Shown here: positions 7,901 through 16,703 of the stretch, piece after piece
Layout of the letters: each line of letters opens with the position of its first letter
How positions within the stretch are numbered: position 1 is the stretch's first letter
Source of the DNA: Pseudomonas sp. MPC6
GTDB taxonomy: Bacteria; Pseudomonadota; Gammaproteobacteria; Pseudomonadales; Pseudomonadaceae
Direction of reading: 5' to 3'
Assembly (NCBI RefSeq): GCF_006094435.1
Contig: NZ_CP034783.1
Span: forward strand, 4,305,001-4,369,000
DNA: 64,000 nucleotides
Translations under genes and position numbers: made by a program
The notes under the pieces: model-generated
Database searches by the model: none
What the model was told of the DNA's origin: nothing
Seen by the model: the letters and a program-made list of their open reading frames with translations, nothing else

Positions 7901-9301
7901 CTAGCCCAGCGAGGCAGCCTTTTCGGGCTGCGGCTGTTCCCGCGAAGTCACCAGCCCGATAAAGGAAATCGCCAACGCCAGGCCGATGGTCGTGCTCACC
8001 TCGGTACGGTGCTCCGGGGCGATCATCATGACCGCCAACGCTGCGCAAATGAACACGATCACCAGCCAGGTGAGCCACGGGAATAGCCACATGCGAAAGG
8101 TCAGTTCGACATTCTGCCGATGTAGCATCCGGCGCATACGCAGCTGCGACACCGCAATGGCCAGGTACACCAGCAAGGCAATCGCGCCGGAGCTGGCCAG
8201 CAGGAACTCAAACAGCCCGGCGGGCATGAAGTAGCTCCATACGGTGATCGCCCCGCCCAGCACGGTGCTGGCGATGACTGCTGCCCGGGGCACGCCTTCG
8301 GAGGAGGTCGCCTTCATCGCCTTCGGCGCATCGCCACGACGGCCAAGCGAGTACAGCATGCGCGAGGCAATGTAGATCGAGGAGTTCATGCAGCTGGCCA
8401 CGGCGATCAACACCACCACGTCCACCATGAACTTGGCGTGGGGAATGTTCATGATTTCCAGTGCCCGCTGGTAGGAACCCACCGACGCCAGCAGCGGATC
8501 GTTCCAGGGCACCACGGAGATGACCACGAAAATCGACAACAGGTAGAACACGCCGATGCGCCAAATCACCGAACGCGTGGCTTTGGCAATGTTCTGCGAC
8601 GGGTTGTCGGATTCGGCGGCGGCGATCGTGACCGCTTCCGTGCCGATGAAGCTGAACATGATGGTGATGAAAGCGCCGACGACCGCCGACAGGCCGTTGG
8701 GGGCAAAGCCGCCATGGTCGGCCATCAGTCCGCTCAAGCCGCTGACTTCCCGATCGGGAATCCAGCCCATCAGCACGGCAAAACCCACGCCGATGAAACC
8801 GATGATCGCTACCACTTTGGCCATGGCGAACCAGAATTCGAATTCGCCGTACTTGGAGACACTGAACAGATTGGTGATCACCAACGCAATGATCGACACC
8901 AGGGCGAACAGCCAGGCATCGATCTGGGGAAACCATTGGTTCAACACATGGCCGGCCGCCAGTGCTTCGATCGGTATGACCAGCACCCAGAACCACCAGT
9001 AGAGCCAGCCAATGGTGAAGCCGGCCCAGCGTCCGATGGCCTGGTCGGCATAGGTGGAAAAAGACCCGGTGTCCGGGTTGGCAACCGCCATTTCACCCAG
9101 CATGCGCATGACCAGCACGACCAGCAGGCCGGAGAACAGGTACGCCAGCATGACGGCCGGGCCGGCCGCGGCGATGGCATGCCCGGAACCGACGAACAAT
9201 CCTGCGCCGATGATTCCCGCGATAGACAGCATTGTGACGTGGCGTGGCTTGAAGCCCTGCGCCAATTGGCCATTCGAATCCTTGGAAGTCGGGCTGATCA
9301 T
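7901..9301 (-). CDS. gabP: Amino-acid permease of the APC/AAT family, GABA permease-like
   Basis: This 466-residue inner-membrane transporter has the amino-acid/proton symporter layout of twelve hydrophobic segments. It opens with FKPRHVTMLSIAGIIGAGLF, the family's first-helix motif, followed by GEMAVANPDTGSFSTYAD and FSFIGTEAVTIAAAES. The overall sequence resembles GABA permease GabP more than proline or aromatic carriers. Substrate cannot be proved from sequence. No gabT or gabD gene is adjacent, although the flanking polyamine gene cluster would generate GABA as an end product. Confidence 0.82.
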   Translation of the reverse strand: MISPTSKDSNGQLAQGFKPRHVTMLSIAGIIGAGLFVGSGHAIAAAGPAVMLAYLFSGLLVVLVMRMLGEMAVANPDTGSFSTYADQAIGRWAGFTIGWLYWWFWVLVIPIEALAAGHVLNQWFPQIDAWLFALVSIIALVITNLFSVSKYGEFEFWFAMAKVVAIIGFIGVGFAVLMGWIPDREVSGLSGLMADHGGFAPNGLSAVVGAFITIMFSFIGTEAVTIAAAESDNPSQNIAKATRSVIWRIGVFYLLSIFVVISVVPWNDPLLASVGSYQRALEIMNIPHAKFMVDVVVLIAVASCMNSSIYIASRMLYSLGRRGDAPKAMKATSSEGVPRAAVIASTVLGGAITVWSYFMPAGLFEFLLASSGAIALLVYLAIAVSQLRMRRMLHRQNVELTFRMWLFPWLTWLVIVFICAALAVMMIAPEHRTEVSTTIGLALAISFIGLVTSREQPQPEKAASLG

Positions 9302-9690
9302 TGGTTTTGTATTCTCTGGTGATCGACATTTAAGCGTACTGACTGAGGGTCAGGCGATCATCATTCCTTCCTGTAGCCCCTCCTGGAAGCGGCACTCCTC
9401 AAACGCTACTGCTCTTTTCAGTCGGTCATCGCGATGTGCCCACCGCGCCTGAAAAGATGCGCCACCTTACCCGCCTTGTCCGCCAAATCGGTTACCTGAT
9501 CGCGCCACCGCCGTATCTGATCTCGCCACGCGCCCCCCCCTGTAGGAGCTGGCTTGCCAGCGAAAGGGCCGTCACATTCAACATCATTGTTGCCTGACAG
9601 TCCGCCTTCGCTGGCAAGCCAGCTCCTACAGGGCAGGGCCGTTTGAATAGAGGGAGACACCGAGCCAGACGGCTCAGCCGTGCAACGCCA
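9302..9690. other. Intergenic region between gabP-like gene and GlxA-type regulator
   Basis: This 389-bp gap contains the gabP-like promoter side (from 9302), a C-run at 9532-9540 and the complete REPIN at 9541-9630. I see no gene in it. A short run of minus-strand codons reads open but has no coding character. Confidence 0.6.
9541..9630. repeat. REPIN (type C): paired inverted REP elements
   Basis: The left arm TGTAGGAGCTGGCTTGCCAG and the right arm CTGGCAAGCCAGCTCCTACA are perfect inverted copies separated by about 50 bp. This is the standard Pseudomonas REPIN form, mobilised in trans by RAYT transposases. No RAYT gene is present in the window. Confidence 0.9.
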
Positions 9691-10731
9691 TCAGCCCGAC
9701 CGCTCCTGACGCTGATACTGCCGCGGGCACACGCCAAACCGGGCGCGAAATTCGCGGGAGAAATGCGCGCCGTCGGAGAAGCCACAGTCCATGGCAATCT
9801 GGGTGATGCTGCTGTGGCTGTTCACCAGCAGCCAGCCGCCGTACTCGACCCGCAGCGAGCGTTGGAACTCCATGGGTGACAGCCCCAGCGACTGCTGGAA
9901 TGCCCGTGTCAGCTGGCGCCGGCCGAGCCCTACGTAGCGTGCGATGGCATCCAGGGTCGGCAGGCTGTCCATGCGCTGCTCGATATAGTGCGCGGCCTGG
10001 CGCACGCGCTCATCCTTGATGTCCGCCAGGTTGGCATAGAAGTGTGCCTGGGGTTGCCGCCCCGGGCGCATGCCCTGCAGCATCATGTGCCGCACCGCCT
10101 GCTGGGCTTTTTCCCGGCCGCAATGCCGGGCCACCAGGTACAACCCGAGGTCGATGGCCGCGGTCGAGCCGGCACAAGTGATCAGGTCGCCCTCGTCGAT
10201 GAACAGGTGATCCACCGCCGCCGGGGTCTTGGGGAAACGTGCGCGGAACGCGTCCAGCACGTTCCAGTGCACACACACCGACCGGCTGCCGACCACCCCC
10301 GCCTGTGCCAGGGCAAAGGTGCCGGTGCAGATGCCCAGCAACCGCGTACGACTCTTCGCCGCGCGCTGCAGCCAGTCACGCAAGGGGGTGGGCAGATGGG
10401 TATTGAGGTAATCGTTGCCGCCGCAGATGGCCACGTAATCGAAGGCATCAAGATCCTGCGCCAGGCCCCCGGACACCTCCAGCGTGATCCCGGCGCTGGA
10501 AGTTCGCGGCAAGCCGTCCACACTCATCACCCGCCAGGCCGTATGGATCTGCCGGCTACCGCCGCCGAGGTCGGCGGACAAGCGCAGCACATCGACAAAG
10601 CCGGAAAATGCCGCCAGGGTGAATTGATCCAGCAGGACCAGGCCCACCGACAGCTGCGGACGACTGCCTGCCCCGGGAACGGGGGAGTCAGGTTGCAGGC
10701 TTTCTCGATTGAGCTGAGTCATTTTTGTCAT
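9691..10731 (-). CDS. GlxA-family transcriptional regulator (DJ-1/PfpI plus AraC domains)
   Basis: This 346-residue regulator has an N-terminal class I glutamine amidotransferase-like (DJ-1/PfpI) domain at about residues 25-195, containing YVAICGGNDYL and RLLGICTGTFALAQAGV. A C-terminal AraC DNA-binding domain at about 235-335 contains DAIARYVGLGRRQLTRAFQQ and IAMDCGFSDGAHFSREFRARFG. GlxA proteins commonly control catabolism of quaternary amines and small amino-acid derivatives. It is divergent from the ABC importer and proline-racemase-family genes across 108 bp and is their likely activator. Confidence 0.9.
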   Translation of the reverse strand: MTKMTQLNRESLQPDSPVPGAGSRPQLSVGLVLLDQFTLAAFSGFVDVLRLSADLGGGSRQIHTAWRVMSVDGLPRTSSAGITLEVSGGLAQDLDAFDYVAICGGNDYLNTHLPTPLRDWLQRAAKSRTRLLGICTGTFALAQAGVVGSRSVCVHWNVLDAFRARFPKTPAAVDHLFIDEGDLITCAGSTAAIDLGLYLVARHCGREKAQQAVRHMMLQGMRPGRQPQAHFYANLADIKDERVRQAAHYIEQRMDSLPTLDAIARYVGLGRRQLTRAFQQSLGLSPMEFQRSLRVEYGGWLLVNSHSSITQIAMDCGFSDGAHFSREFRARFGVCPRQYQRQERSG

Positions 10732-10839
10732 GACCTAACTATTCAACTTTAAGACCCCGAAGTGCAAGCGCTCGCAGCACGGATACGAGCAAGATTCAGC
10801 CAAGGGGAACAGTCCAACAACGCCCCAAGAGGCCTCACG

Positions 10840-11892
10840 ATGAAACTGAAGACAGGTAAGCAAATCACCGCTGCTCTTTTAGTTACCGGCTGCATCTCCT
10901 CATCGGCCGTCATGGCCGAACAGCAAAAGCTGACCGTTGCGTTGTATGGCGGCAACTGGGGCGAGGCGTTCCTCAAATGTGTTGCAGAACCTTTCACGCA
11001 AGCGACCGGGATTGCCGTCGCCCAGGAGGTCGGCACCTCGACCACCACCCTGGCCAAACTCCAGCAACAGAAATCCAGCCCAATGATCGATGTGGCCTGG
11101 ATGGACGGTGGCATCAGTGAATTGGCGTATGCCGCCGGGGTCGTCGCCGATCTCGATCCGGCGGCCATTCCCAACCTGAAGAACGTGCAGGAAAAAGCGG
11201 TCTACACCGATGCCGGCCATACCTTCGCCGTCAGCAGCGGTTTCTATTCCCTGGGCCTGACCTACAACACCAAGGAAATCAAGGAAGCGCCCACCAGCTG
11301 GAAAGACCTGTGGAAACCCGAGTATGCCGGTGCCATTGCCCTGCCCTCGCCCGCCAACTCTTCCGGGGTGCCCTTCGTGTTTTTCATGGCCGATGTCTGG
11401 GGCATCGACCGGGCCGACCTGGCGCCGGTCTACACCAAGCTGGGCGCGCTGGACACCGCACTGTTCTTCGACAGCTCGGGTGCCGCCACCAATGCCTTCC
11501 AGAGTGGCGAAGCGATCATCGGCGCGCATTTCAACGTCGGTGCCTGGGACTTGATCGACAAGGGCGCGCCCATCGGTTTCACCATTCCCAAGGAAGGCGC
11601 CTGGGCCACCGACGCCCGCCTGCACCTGATCAAGGGGGCGAAGAACAGCAAGGCCGGCGAGCAGTTCATCAATACCGCGCTGACCAAGGAAGCGGCGGCC
11701 TGTCTGGCCGGCAAGCTGTACCTGGGGCCGGCGGTGAAAGATGTCGTGGTCACCGATGACGTGGCCCGCAAGCTGCCCTGGGGCGTGGGCGGTTCGATCG
11801 ACAACCTGCGTTTGTTCGACTGGAGCCAGATCAACGCGCAGCGCGCCGCTGTCACCAACGACTGGAACCGCAAGGTCACCGCCAAAAACTAG
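10840..11892 (+). CDS. ABC transporter substrate-binding protein (PotD-like family 1)
   Basis: This 350-residue periplasmic binding protein starts at 10840 with a signal peptide (MKLKTGKQ, then a hydrophobic run ending SSAVMA). The mature part has YGGNWGEAFLKC and later GLTYNTKEIKEAPTSWKDLW, typical of the extracellular solute-binding family that serves PotABC-like importers. The open frame extends back to 10762, but 10840 has AAGAGG about 7 nt upstream and gives a proper signal peptide. It leads a five-gene set (binding protein, ATPase, two permeases, epimerase-like enzyme). The enzyme suggests a hydroxyproline- or proline-derived ligand, which is inference. Confidence 0.87.
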   Translation: MKLKTGKQITAALLVTGCISSSAVMAEQQKLTVALYGGNWGEAFLKCVAEPFTQATGIAVAQEVGTSTTTLAKLQQQKSSPMIDVAWMDGGISELAYAAGVVADLDPAAIPNLKNVQEKAVYTDAGHTFAVSSGFYSLGLTYNTKEIKEAPTSWKDLWKPEYAGAIALPSPANSSGVPFVFFMADVWGIDRADLAPVYTKLGALDTALFFDSSGAATNAFQSGEAIIGAHFNVGAWDLIDKGAPIGFTIPKEGAWATDARLHLIKGAKNSKAGEQFINTALTKEAAACLAGKLYLGPAVKDVVVTDDVARKLPWGVGGSIDNLRLFDWSQINAQRAAVTNDWNRKVTAKN

Positions 11893-11907
11893 CTCAAGAG
11901 GTCTGCA

Positions 11908-12975
11908 ATGTCAGTTTTGTTGAGCATCGACAGTGTCTGTAAAAGCTTCGGGCCGTTCCAGGCGCTGGACAACATCCACCTGGACATCGAGCAGGGCGAA
12001 TTCATCGTGCTGCTCGGCCCCAGCGGTTGTGGCAAGACCACCCTGCTGCGCTCGATCGCCGGCTTCATGCAGCCCGATTCCGGCCGCATCGCCATCGATG
12101 GCCAGGATGTGAGTCGCTTGCCGCCCTACCGTCGGCCTCTGAATACCGTGTTCCAGAACTACGCGCTGTTCCCGCACATGACCGTCCTGGAAAACGTCGC
12201 CTACGGACCGCGGCGCCAGGGGGTCAATCGCGCCGAGGCCCGGCTCAAGGCGCGAGAAGCCCTGGCGATGGTCGGCCTGGAAGCCCTGGAGGAGCGTTTT
12301 CCCCGCGGCTTGTCCGGTGGGCAGCAGCAGCGCGTGGCCCTGGCTCGCGCCATCGTCAATCAACCGAAACTGCTGCTGCTCGACGAGCCGCTCTCGGCCC
12401 TGGACATGAAACTGCGCAAGCGCATGCAGCTGGAGCTCAAGCACCTGCAGGCCAAGCTCGGCATCGCCTTCATTTTCGTCACCCACGACCAGGAAGAAGC
12501 GATGACCATCGCCGACCGTATCGTGGTGATGAATGCCGGACGCATCGAACAGGTCGGCGCCAGCAGCGAGATTTACAGCGCCCCGGCTTCGCGTTTCGTC
12601 GCCGACTTCATCGGCGAGGCCAACCTGATCGGCTATCAGGCCAGCGATAGCGGCGAGATTCGCCTGGGCATCGCGCATACCCCGATTTCGAGCGGCGCCA
12701 AGGATCTCCTGCCCCACGGCGTGGCGGTGCTGCGTCCCGAGCATCTGCAGGTCCTGGATGCCTCGAGCCCGGCGAGCGCCAGTTGCTGTGAACTCAAGGG
12801 CACAGTGACCGATATTGTCACTGTGGGCAGCCATACCCTGGTGCACTCGCTGATCGACGGGCAATCGATCGTGGCGCGCACCATGGGTTTCCCCCGCGCC
12901 GACCTGAGCACCGGAAGCGCGGTGCGCCTGGGCTTCAATCCCGCGCACCTGCACCTGATCGGGGAGCCGGTATGA
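11908..12975 (+). CDS. ABC transporter ATP-binding protein, PotA-like
   Basis: This 355-residue ATPase powers the importer encoded around it. Walker A is GPSGCGKTT near residue 35. The Q-loop, the signature LSGGQQQR, Walker [13 protein letters not shown] and the switch VTHDQEEA follow in order. A C-terminal TOBE domain ([11 protein letters not shown] onward) is typical of polyamine/iron-type ATPases. It begins 15 nt after the binding-protein stop and overlaps the first permease by 4 nt, so the three are translationally linked. Confidence 0.92.
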   Translation: MSVLLSIDSVCKSFGPFQALDNIHLDIEQGEFIVLLGPSGCGKTTLLRSIAGFMQPDSGRIAIDGQDVSRLPPYRRPLNTVFQNYALFPHMTVLENVAYGPRRQGVNRAEARLKAREALAMVGLEALEERFPRGLSGGQQQRVALARAIVNQPKLLLLDEPLSALDMKLRKRMQLELKHLQAKLGIAFIFVTHDQEEAMTIADRIVVMNAGRIEQVGASSEIYSAPASRFVADFIGEANLIGYQASDSGEIRLGIAHTPISSGAKDLLPHGVAVLRPEHLQVLDASSPASASCCELKGTVTDIVTVGSHTLVHSLIDGQSIVARTMGFPRADLSTGSAVRLGFNPAHLHLIGEPV

Positions 12976-13814
12976 AACGCCCGGTGCTCGCCCCGTCGTT
13001 GATGCTGTTCGGTGCCCTGGCCTTTTTCACCGCGTTCTTTCTCGCGCCGTTCGCCGTGGTGATCTTCGCCAGCCTGACCAAGGGCGCCGATCAGGCGTTC
13101 ACCCTGGAGCACTACATCAGGGTGCTGGGCGACCAGTACCACTGGGACGTGATTCTGGTGACCTTCCGCATCGCCGCGCTGACCACCCTGATCTCGTTGC
13201 TGCTGGGTTATCCGCTGGCCTGGTATCTGGTGCGGATCGTGAAGTGGCGGGCCTGGCGCCGCGCCTGCGTGATTCTGCTGGTGGTGCCGATGTTCACCAG
13301 CAACATCGTGCGTTCGTTCGGCTGGATGGTGCTGCTGGGGCGTAAGGGCCTGGTCAACCAGAGCCTGCTGGAAACCGGCCTGATCGATACGCCGGTGCGT
13401 TTCCTGGGTACCGAACTCGGGATCCTGATCGGCATGGTGTACATCCTGCTGCCGTTCATTGTGCTCGCGGCCGGCAATGCCCTGGCACAGGTCGACCCGG
13501 CCTTCGAACAGGCTTCCGAGGACCTTGGCGCCAGCCCCCGCGCGACCTTTTTCCATGTGGTGCTGCCGCTGACCATGCCCGGCATCATCTCCGGTTCGAT
13601 CATGGTCTTCACCCTGGCGGCGAGCGCCTACGTCACGCCGGCCCTGCTGTCCGGGGGACGGATCTCGGTGCTGTCGATGCTGATTTTCCAGCAATACAGT
13701 TCGGTCTTCGACTTCAACTACGGCGGCGCGCTGAGCGTGGTGCTGCTGATCTTTACCCTGGTCATGGTCGGGCTGGCCGGGCGCGTCGGCAGTATTCGGG
13801 GGAGCAACCCATGA
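12972..13814 (+). CDS. ABC transporter permease, PotB-like
   Basis: This 280-residue inner-membrane permease has about six hydrophobic segments. The cytoplasmic EAA loop lies near residues 178-197 ([20 protein letters not shown]), where it docks to the ATPase. It overlaps the ATPase gene and the next permease gene by 4 nt each. It pairs with the following PotC-like subunit to form the channel. Substrate specificity is set mainly by the binding protein and is not known. Confidence 0.91.
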   Translation: MKRPVLAPSLMLFGALAFFTAFFLAPFAVVIFASLTKGADQAFTLEHYIRVLGDQYHWDVILVTFRIAALTTLISLLLGYPLAWYLVRIVKWRAWRRACVILLVVPMFTSNIVRSFGWMVLLGRKGLVNQSLLETGLIDTPVRFLGTELGILIGMVYILLPFIVLAAGNALAQVDPAFEQASEDLGASPRATFFHVVLPLTMPGIISGSIMVFTLAASAYVTPALLSGGRISVLSMLIFQQYSSVFDFNYGGALSVVLLIFTLVMVGLAGRVGSIRGSNP

Positions 13815-14599
13815 TCACTAAAATACTGGTCAGGCTGGTGGCCTGGGCCGTGCTGGGCTACATGCTGCTGCCACTGGTGGTCATCCTCGGCGTCTCGGTG
13901 ACCGCCACGTCATTCCTGGCTTTCCCGCCGCAGGGCTGGACCCTGGACTGGTACGCCAAGATGCTCAGCGATCCAAGCTATGTGGCGTCCTTTGCCACCA
14001 GCACCGTCCTGGCCCTGGTCGCCACCTTTGTCGCTGTGCTGCTCAGCGTGCCGGCCGCCCTGGCGATGGCACGCTACGACTTTCCCGGCAAAGCCACGAT
14101 CCTCGCCGCCCTGACTTCACCGCTGGTGTTTCCGCACATCGTGCTGGGGGCGGCGCTCTTGCAGTTTGGCAGTTACTTCGGCTTGACCCGCAGCTTCCTG
14201 GCGTTGTTGATCGGTCACACCATCATCATCTCGCCCTTCGTCCTGCGTTCGGTGCTGTCGATGCTGACGCCCGAGCAGCGCGCCCTGGAAGAAGCCTCGA
14301 GCGATCTGGGCGGTACGCCCTGGGCCACCTTTTTCCTGGTGGTGCTGCCGCAGATCCGGCCGGGGATCGTCACCGGGTCGATCTTTGCCTTCATCTCGTC
14401 ATGGATCAACGTCGAGCTGTCGATCTTCAACACCACGCCGGACCTGAACACCATCCCGGTGAAGCTCTTCAACTACGTGCAGTACACCGTCGACCCGACC
14501 ATCGCCGCCGCTTCCGGCGCCACCATCATCGTCGTCGTAGTCGCGGTGATCGTGCTGGATCTGTGCATTGGTCTGGACCTGTTGTCAGAACGCAAATAA
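13811..14599 (+). CDS. ABC transporter permease, PotC-like
   Basis: This 262-residue permease is the second channel subunit of the same importer. It has six predicted membrane segments and an EAA loop (LEEASSDLGGTPWATFFLVV). The start overlaps the preceding permease stop by 4 nt. The following proline-racemase-family gene begins 35 nt later, so the operon probably continues into it. Confidence 0.91.
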   Translation: MITKILVRLVAWAVLGYMLLPLVVILGVSVTATSFLAFPPQGWTLDWYAKMLSDPSYVASFATSTVLALVATFVAVLLSVPAALAMARYDFPGKATILAALTSPLVFPHIVLGAALLQFGSYFGLTRSFLALLIGHTIIISPFVLRSVLSMLTPEQRALEEASSDLGGTPWATFFLVVLPQIRPGIVTGSIFAFISSWINVELSIFNTTPDLNTIPVKLFNYVQYTVDPTIAAASGATIIVVVVAVIVLDLCIGLDLLSERK

Positions 14600-14634
14600 C
14601 CCCCCACATACCCCCGTAAGCCAGGAGTTCCGTC

Positions 14635-15648
14635 ATGCGCATGCAAGACACGTTCGATGTCATCTATACCCATACCGAAGGCGAACCATTGTGCATCGTC
14701 CACAGCGGCATTCCCTACCCCGCCGGCTCCAGCATCCTGGCCAAGCGCGCCTTTCTCGAGCAGAACTATGACTGGCTGCGCAAGGCACTGATGCAGGAAC
14801 CGCGCGGCCACAAGGACATGTTCGGGGTGTTTCTCACCCCGCCTTCCAGCAGCGAGTTCGACGCCGGGCTGATCTACATGGACGGCAGCGTGTATTCGCA
14901 CATGTGCGGCCACGGCACCATTGCCGTGAGCATGGCGATGGTCGCCCTGGGCCTGGTGCCGCGCGGTGCCGATGGCATCACCAAAATCCGTTTTGAAACC
15001 ACCGCCGGCCTGGTAGTGGCCGAGGTGGCGTCGGAAGGTGACAACGTGCTCTGGACCCGTTTCGAAAACGTGCCGGCCTACGTGGCCGCCCAGGACATCC
15101 CGATCAGTCTTCCCGGTTATGGCGACCTCAAGGCCGACCTGGTCTGGGGCGGCAACTACTTCGGCATCGTCGACCTGACCGATTGCGCCCTGCGCATCAG
15201 CCCGGACAACGGCAGCGAACTGTCGCGCCTGGGTCTGCTGGCACGCGAGCAGATCAACCGGCAGATGAAGATCCAGCACCCCACCGAGGCGCATATCAAC
15301 GACCTCAACTTCATCACCTTCTGGCACCCGGCAACCATCGAAGGCGCCTTCTACAAGAACGTGCACGTGTTCAGCGCCGGCCAGCTCGACCGCTCGCCCG
15401 GCGGCACCGGCACCAGCGCGATGATGGCCATGTTCGAGGCCCGGGGCAAACTGGGCCTGAACCAACCCATCCTGTCCGAAGGCCTGCTGGGCAGCGGCAC
15501 CTTCGAAGGCTGCCTGCTGGGCGAAGTCGACCTCAACGGCACCCGCGCGGTGCGCCCCACCGTCAAGGGTACGGCCAGCATCCTGGGGACTTCGCGCTGG
15601 GTTATCGAGCGCAATGATCCGGTGGGGGCGGGTTTCGTCGTCAACTGA
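14635..15648 (+). CDS. Proline racemase superfamily enzyme (hydroxyproline epimerase/dehydratase-like)
   Basis: This 337-residue enzyme belongs to the family of proline racemase, 4-hydroxyproline 2-epimerase and trans-3-hydroxyproline dehydratase, which work with two active-site acid/base residues. The first is present as Cys91 in HMCGHGT. The second motif normally reads SPCGTG (racemase/epimerase) or SPTGTG (dehydratase); here it is SPGGTG with Gly256. The missing second thiol or hydroxyl is unusual and argues against a simple two-base racemase. The gene ends the importer operon, so the substrate is probably the transported compound. Family is certain; reaction is not. Confidence 0.85.
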   Translation: MRMQDTFDVIYTHTEGEPLCIVHSGIPYPAGSSILAKRAFLEQNYDWLRKALMQEPRGHKDMFGVFLTPPSSSEFDAGLIYMDGSVYSHMCGHGTIAVSMAMVALGLVPRGADGITKIRFETTAGLVVAEVASEGDNVLWTRFENVPAYVAAQDIPISLPGYGDLKADLVWGGNYFGIVDLTDCALRISPDNGSELSRLGLLAREQINRQMKIQHPTEAHINDLNFITFWHPATIEGAFYKNVHVFSAGQLDRSPGGTGTSAMMAMFEARGKLGLNQPILSEGLLGSGTFEGCLLGEVDLNGTRAVRPTVKGTASILGTSRWVIERNDPVGAGFVVN

Positions 15649-15684
15649 CGGGCTGAACCGGTACTTCCCAAGACCGTTCGCATA

Positions 15685-15738
15685 GTCGGCATTTACCGGG
15701 TACAATTCGGTAAACGCCGACTAAATCGGTAAACGCCG
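15685..15738. promoter_or_regulatory. Probable operator of the second RES/Xre pair
   Basis: The 13-mer TCGGTAAACGCCG occurs at 15707-15719 and 15726-15738. An inverted, slightly diverged copy (GTCGGCATTTACCG) lies at 15685-15698. The cluster ends 15 bp before the antitoxin start, so it is a likely autoregulatory site. It shares no sequence with the operator of the first pair. Confidence 0.68.
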
Positions 15739-15753
15739 TCCCAGGAGAAGGCC

Positions 15754-16203
15754 ATGCTGGCTGAAATCATGCGTGAACCCGCCTACGGTGCCTACCGCGC
15801 TCGGCTGCACGCCTTGCTGCAAATTCCCACCGATGCGTCTGACCTGGAAATCCACGACATCATCCAGATCGGCTTTGCGGCTGGCCGTCTTGTGTCACTC
15901 TGCGAACAGGGTGAACTGACGCCGCTGGAGCGCGACCAGATCATCCCCTTGAAAACGCTGAAGACCCGGGTGGCTAAAGACCAGCACCTCACGGTCGACG
16001 AGAGTGATCGCCTGTTCCGCGCCGCCCACATCACCGCCATGGCAGACGCTGTATTTGGCAACGATGAAAAAGCCAAACGCTGGCTGTCGAAACCCAAGGA
16101 CCGGTTTTCGGGCCGTAGCCCAATGGCAATGCTGTCGACGGTACAGGGAACACGCCAGGTTGAGGAAACACTGATCCAGTTGGCCGAAGGCTACGCCTTT
16201 TGA
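15754..16203 (+). CDS. Xre/MbcA/ParS-type antitoxin (second pair)
   Basis: This 149-residue antitoxin has the ParS/MbcA toxin-binding C-terminus (DRLFRAAHITAMADAVFGND, then AKRWLSKPKDRFSGRSPMAML). The N-terminal part is a helical DNA-binding region. An AGGAGAAGG ribosome site precedes its ATG. It overlaps the toxin by 4 nt. Little similarity to the first antitoxin is visible outside the C-terminal motif, so the two pairs are independent acquisitions rather than a duplication. Confidence 0.9.
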   Translation: MLAEIMREPAYGAYRARLHALLQIPTDASDLEIHDIIQIGFAAGRLVSLCEQGELTPLERDQIIPLKTLKTRVAKDQHLTVDESDRLFRAAHITAMADAVFGNDEKAKRWLSKPKDRFSGRSPMAMLSTVQGTRQVEETLIQLAEGYAF

Positions 16204-16646
16204 TCTTTTGGCGAATCAGCGCTTTTGCGGATCTGACCGGACGTGGCGGCATCCTCGCGGGGGGGCGCTGGCACACGGCGGGGAGACCGGTGGTCTATCT
16301 GGCGGGGACACCTGCCGGTGCAATGCTCGAGATACTGGTACACCTTGAGATCGATCAGGAAGACCTCCCGGAGACGCTCCAGTTGCTCAAAGTCGAGGTG
16401 CCCGACGATATCAGCCTCGCCCCTGCCCCGGCACTCAAGCCGGATTGGGAATTCGAGCCGAACCACACCAAGGGCATTGGCGATGCATTCCTGAAAGGAT
16501 GCCCTGCCCTGCTGTTGCCGGTACCGAGCGCTATCATGCCGCATTCGCTGAACTACCTGTTCAACCCCATGCACCTCGACTCGGTCAAGGCCATCATTAC
16601 CGCTGAGCCGTTCAGGCTCGACAACCGACTGATCAGGAAAACGTAA
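16200..16646 (+). CDS. RES-domain toxin (second pair), TTG start
   Basis: This compact 148-residue RES toxin is the common size of the NAD-degrading family. The active-site residues are present as Arg23 (GGRWH), Tyr33 (VVYLA) and Glu44 (MLEILVH), with the late NPMHLDS motif also intact. Translation begins at TTG, overlapping the antitoxin stop in the sequence TTGA. The N-terminus IFWRISAFADLTGRGG fits the family from the first residues. It appears functional. Confidence 0.9.
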   Translation: MIFWRISAFADLTGRGGILAGGRWHTAGRPVVYLAGTPAGAMLEILVHLEIDQEDLPETLQLLKVEVPDDISLAPAPALKPDWEFEPNHTKGIGDAFLKGCPALLLPVPSAIMPHSLNYLFNPMHLDSVKAIITAEPFRLDNRLIRKT

Positions 16647-16703
16647 GCCGCACGCCAGCGTGTTCGGACGCCTCCATTGCAGTGCGAAGCGCGGAACATA
16701 GGT

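Noticed and set aside
11911..12954. 347-codon minus-strand frame opposite the first ABC ATPase
   Set aside because: It mirrors the ATPase gene exactly and has no domain content.
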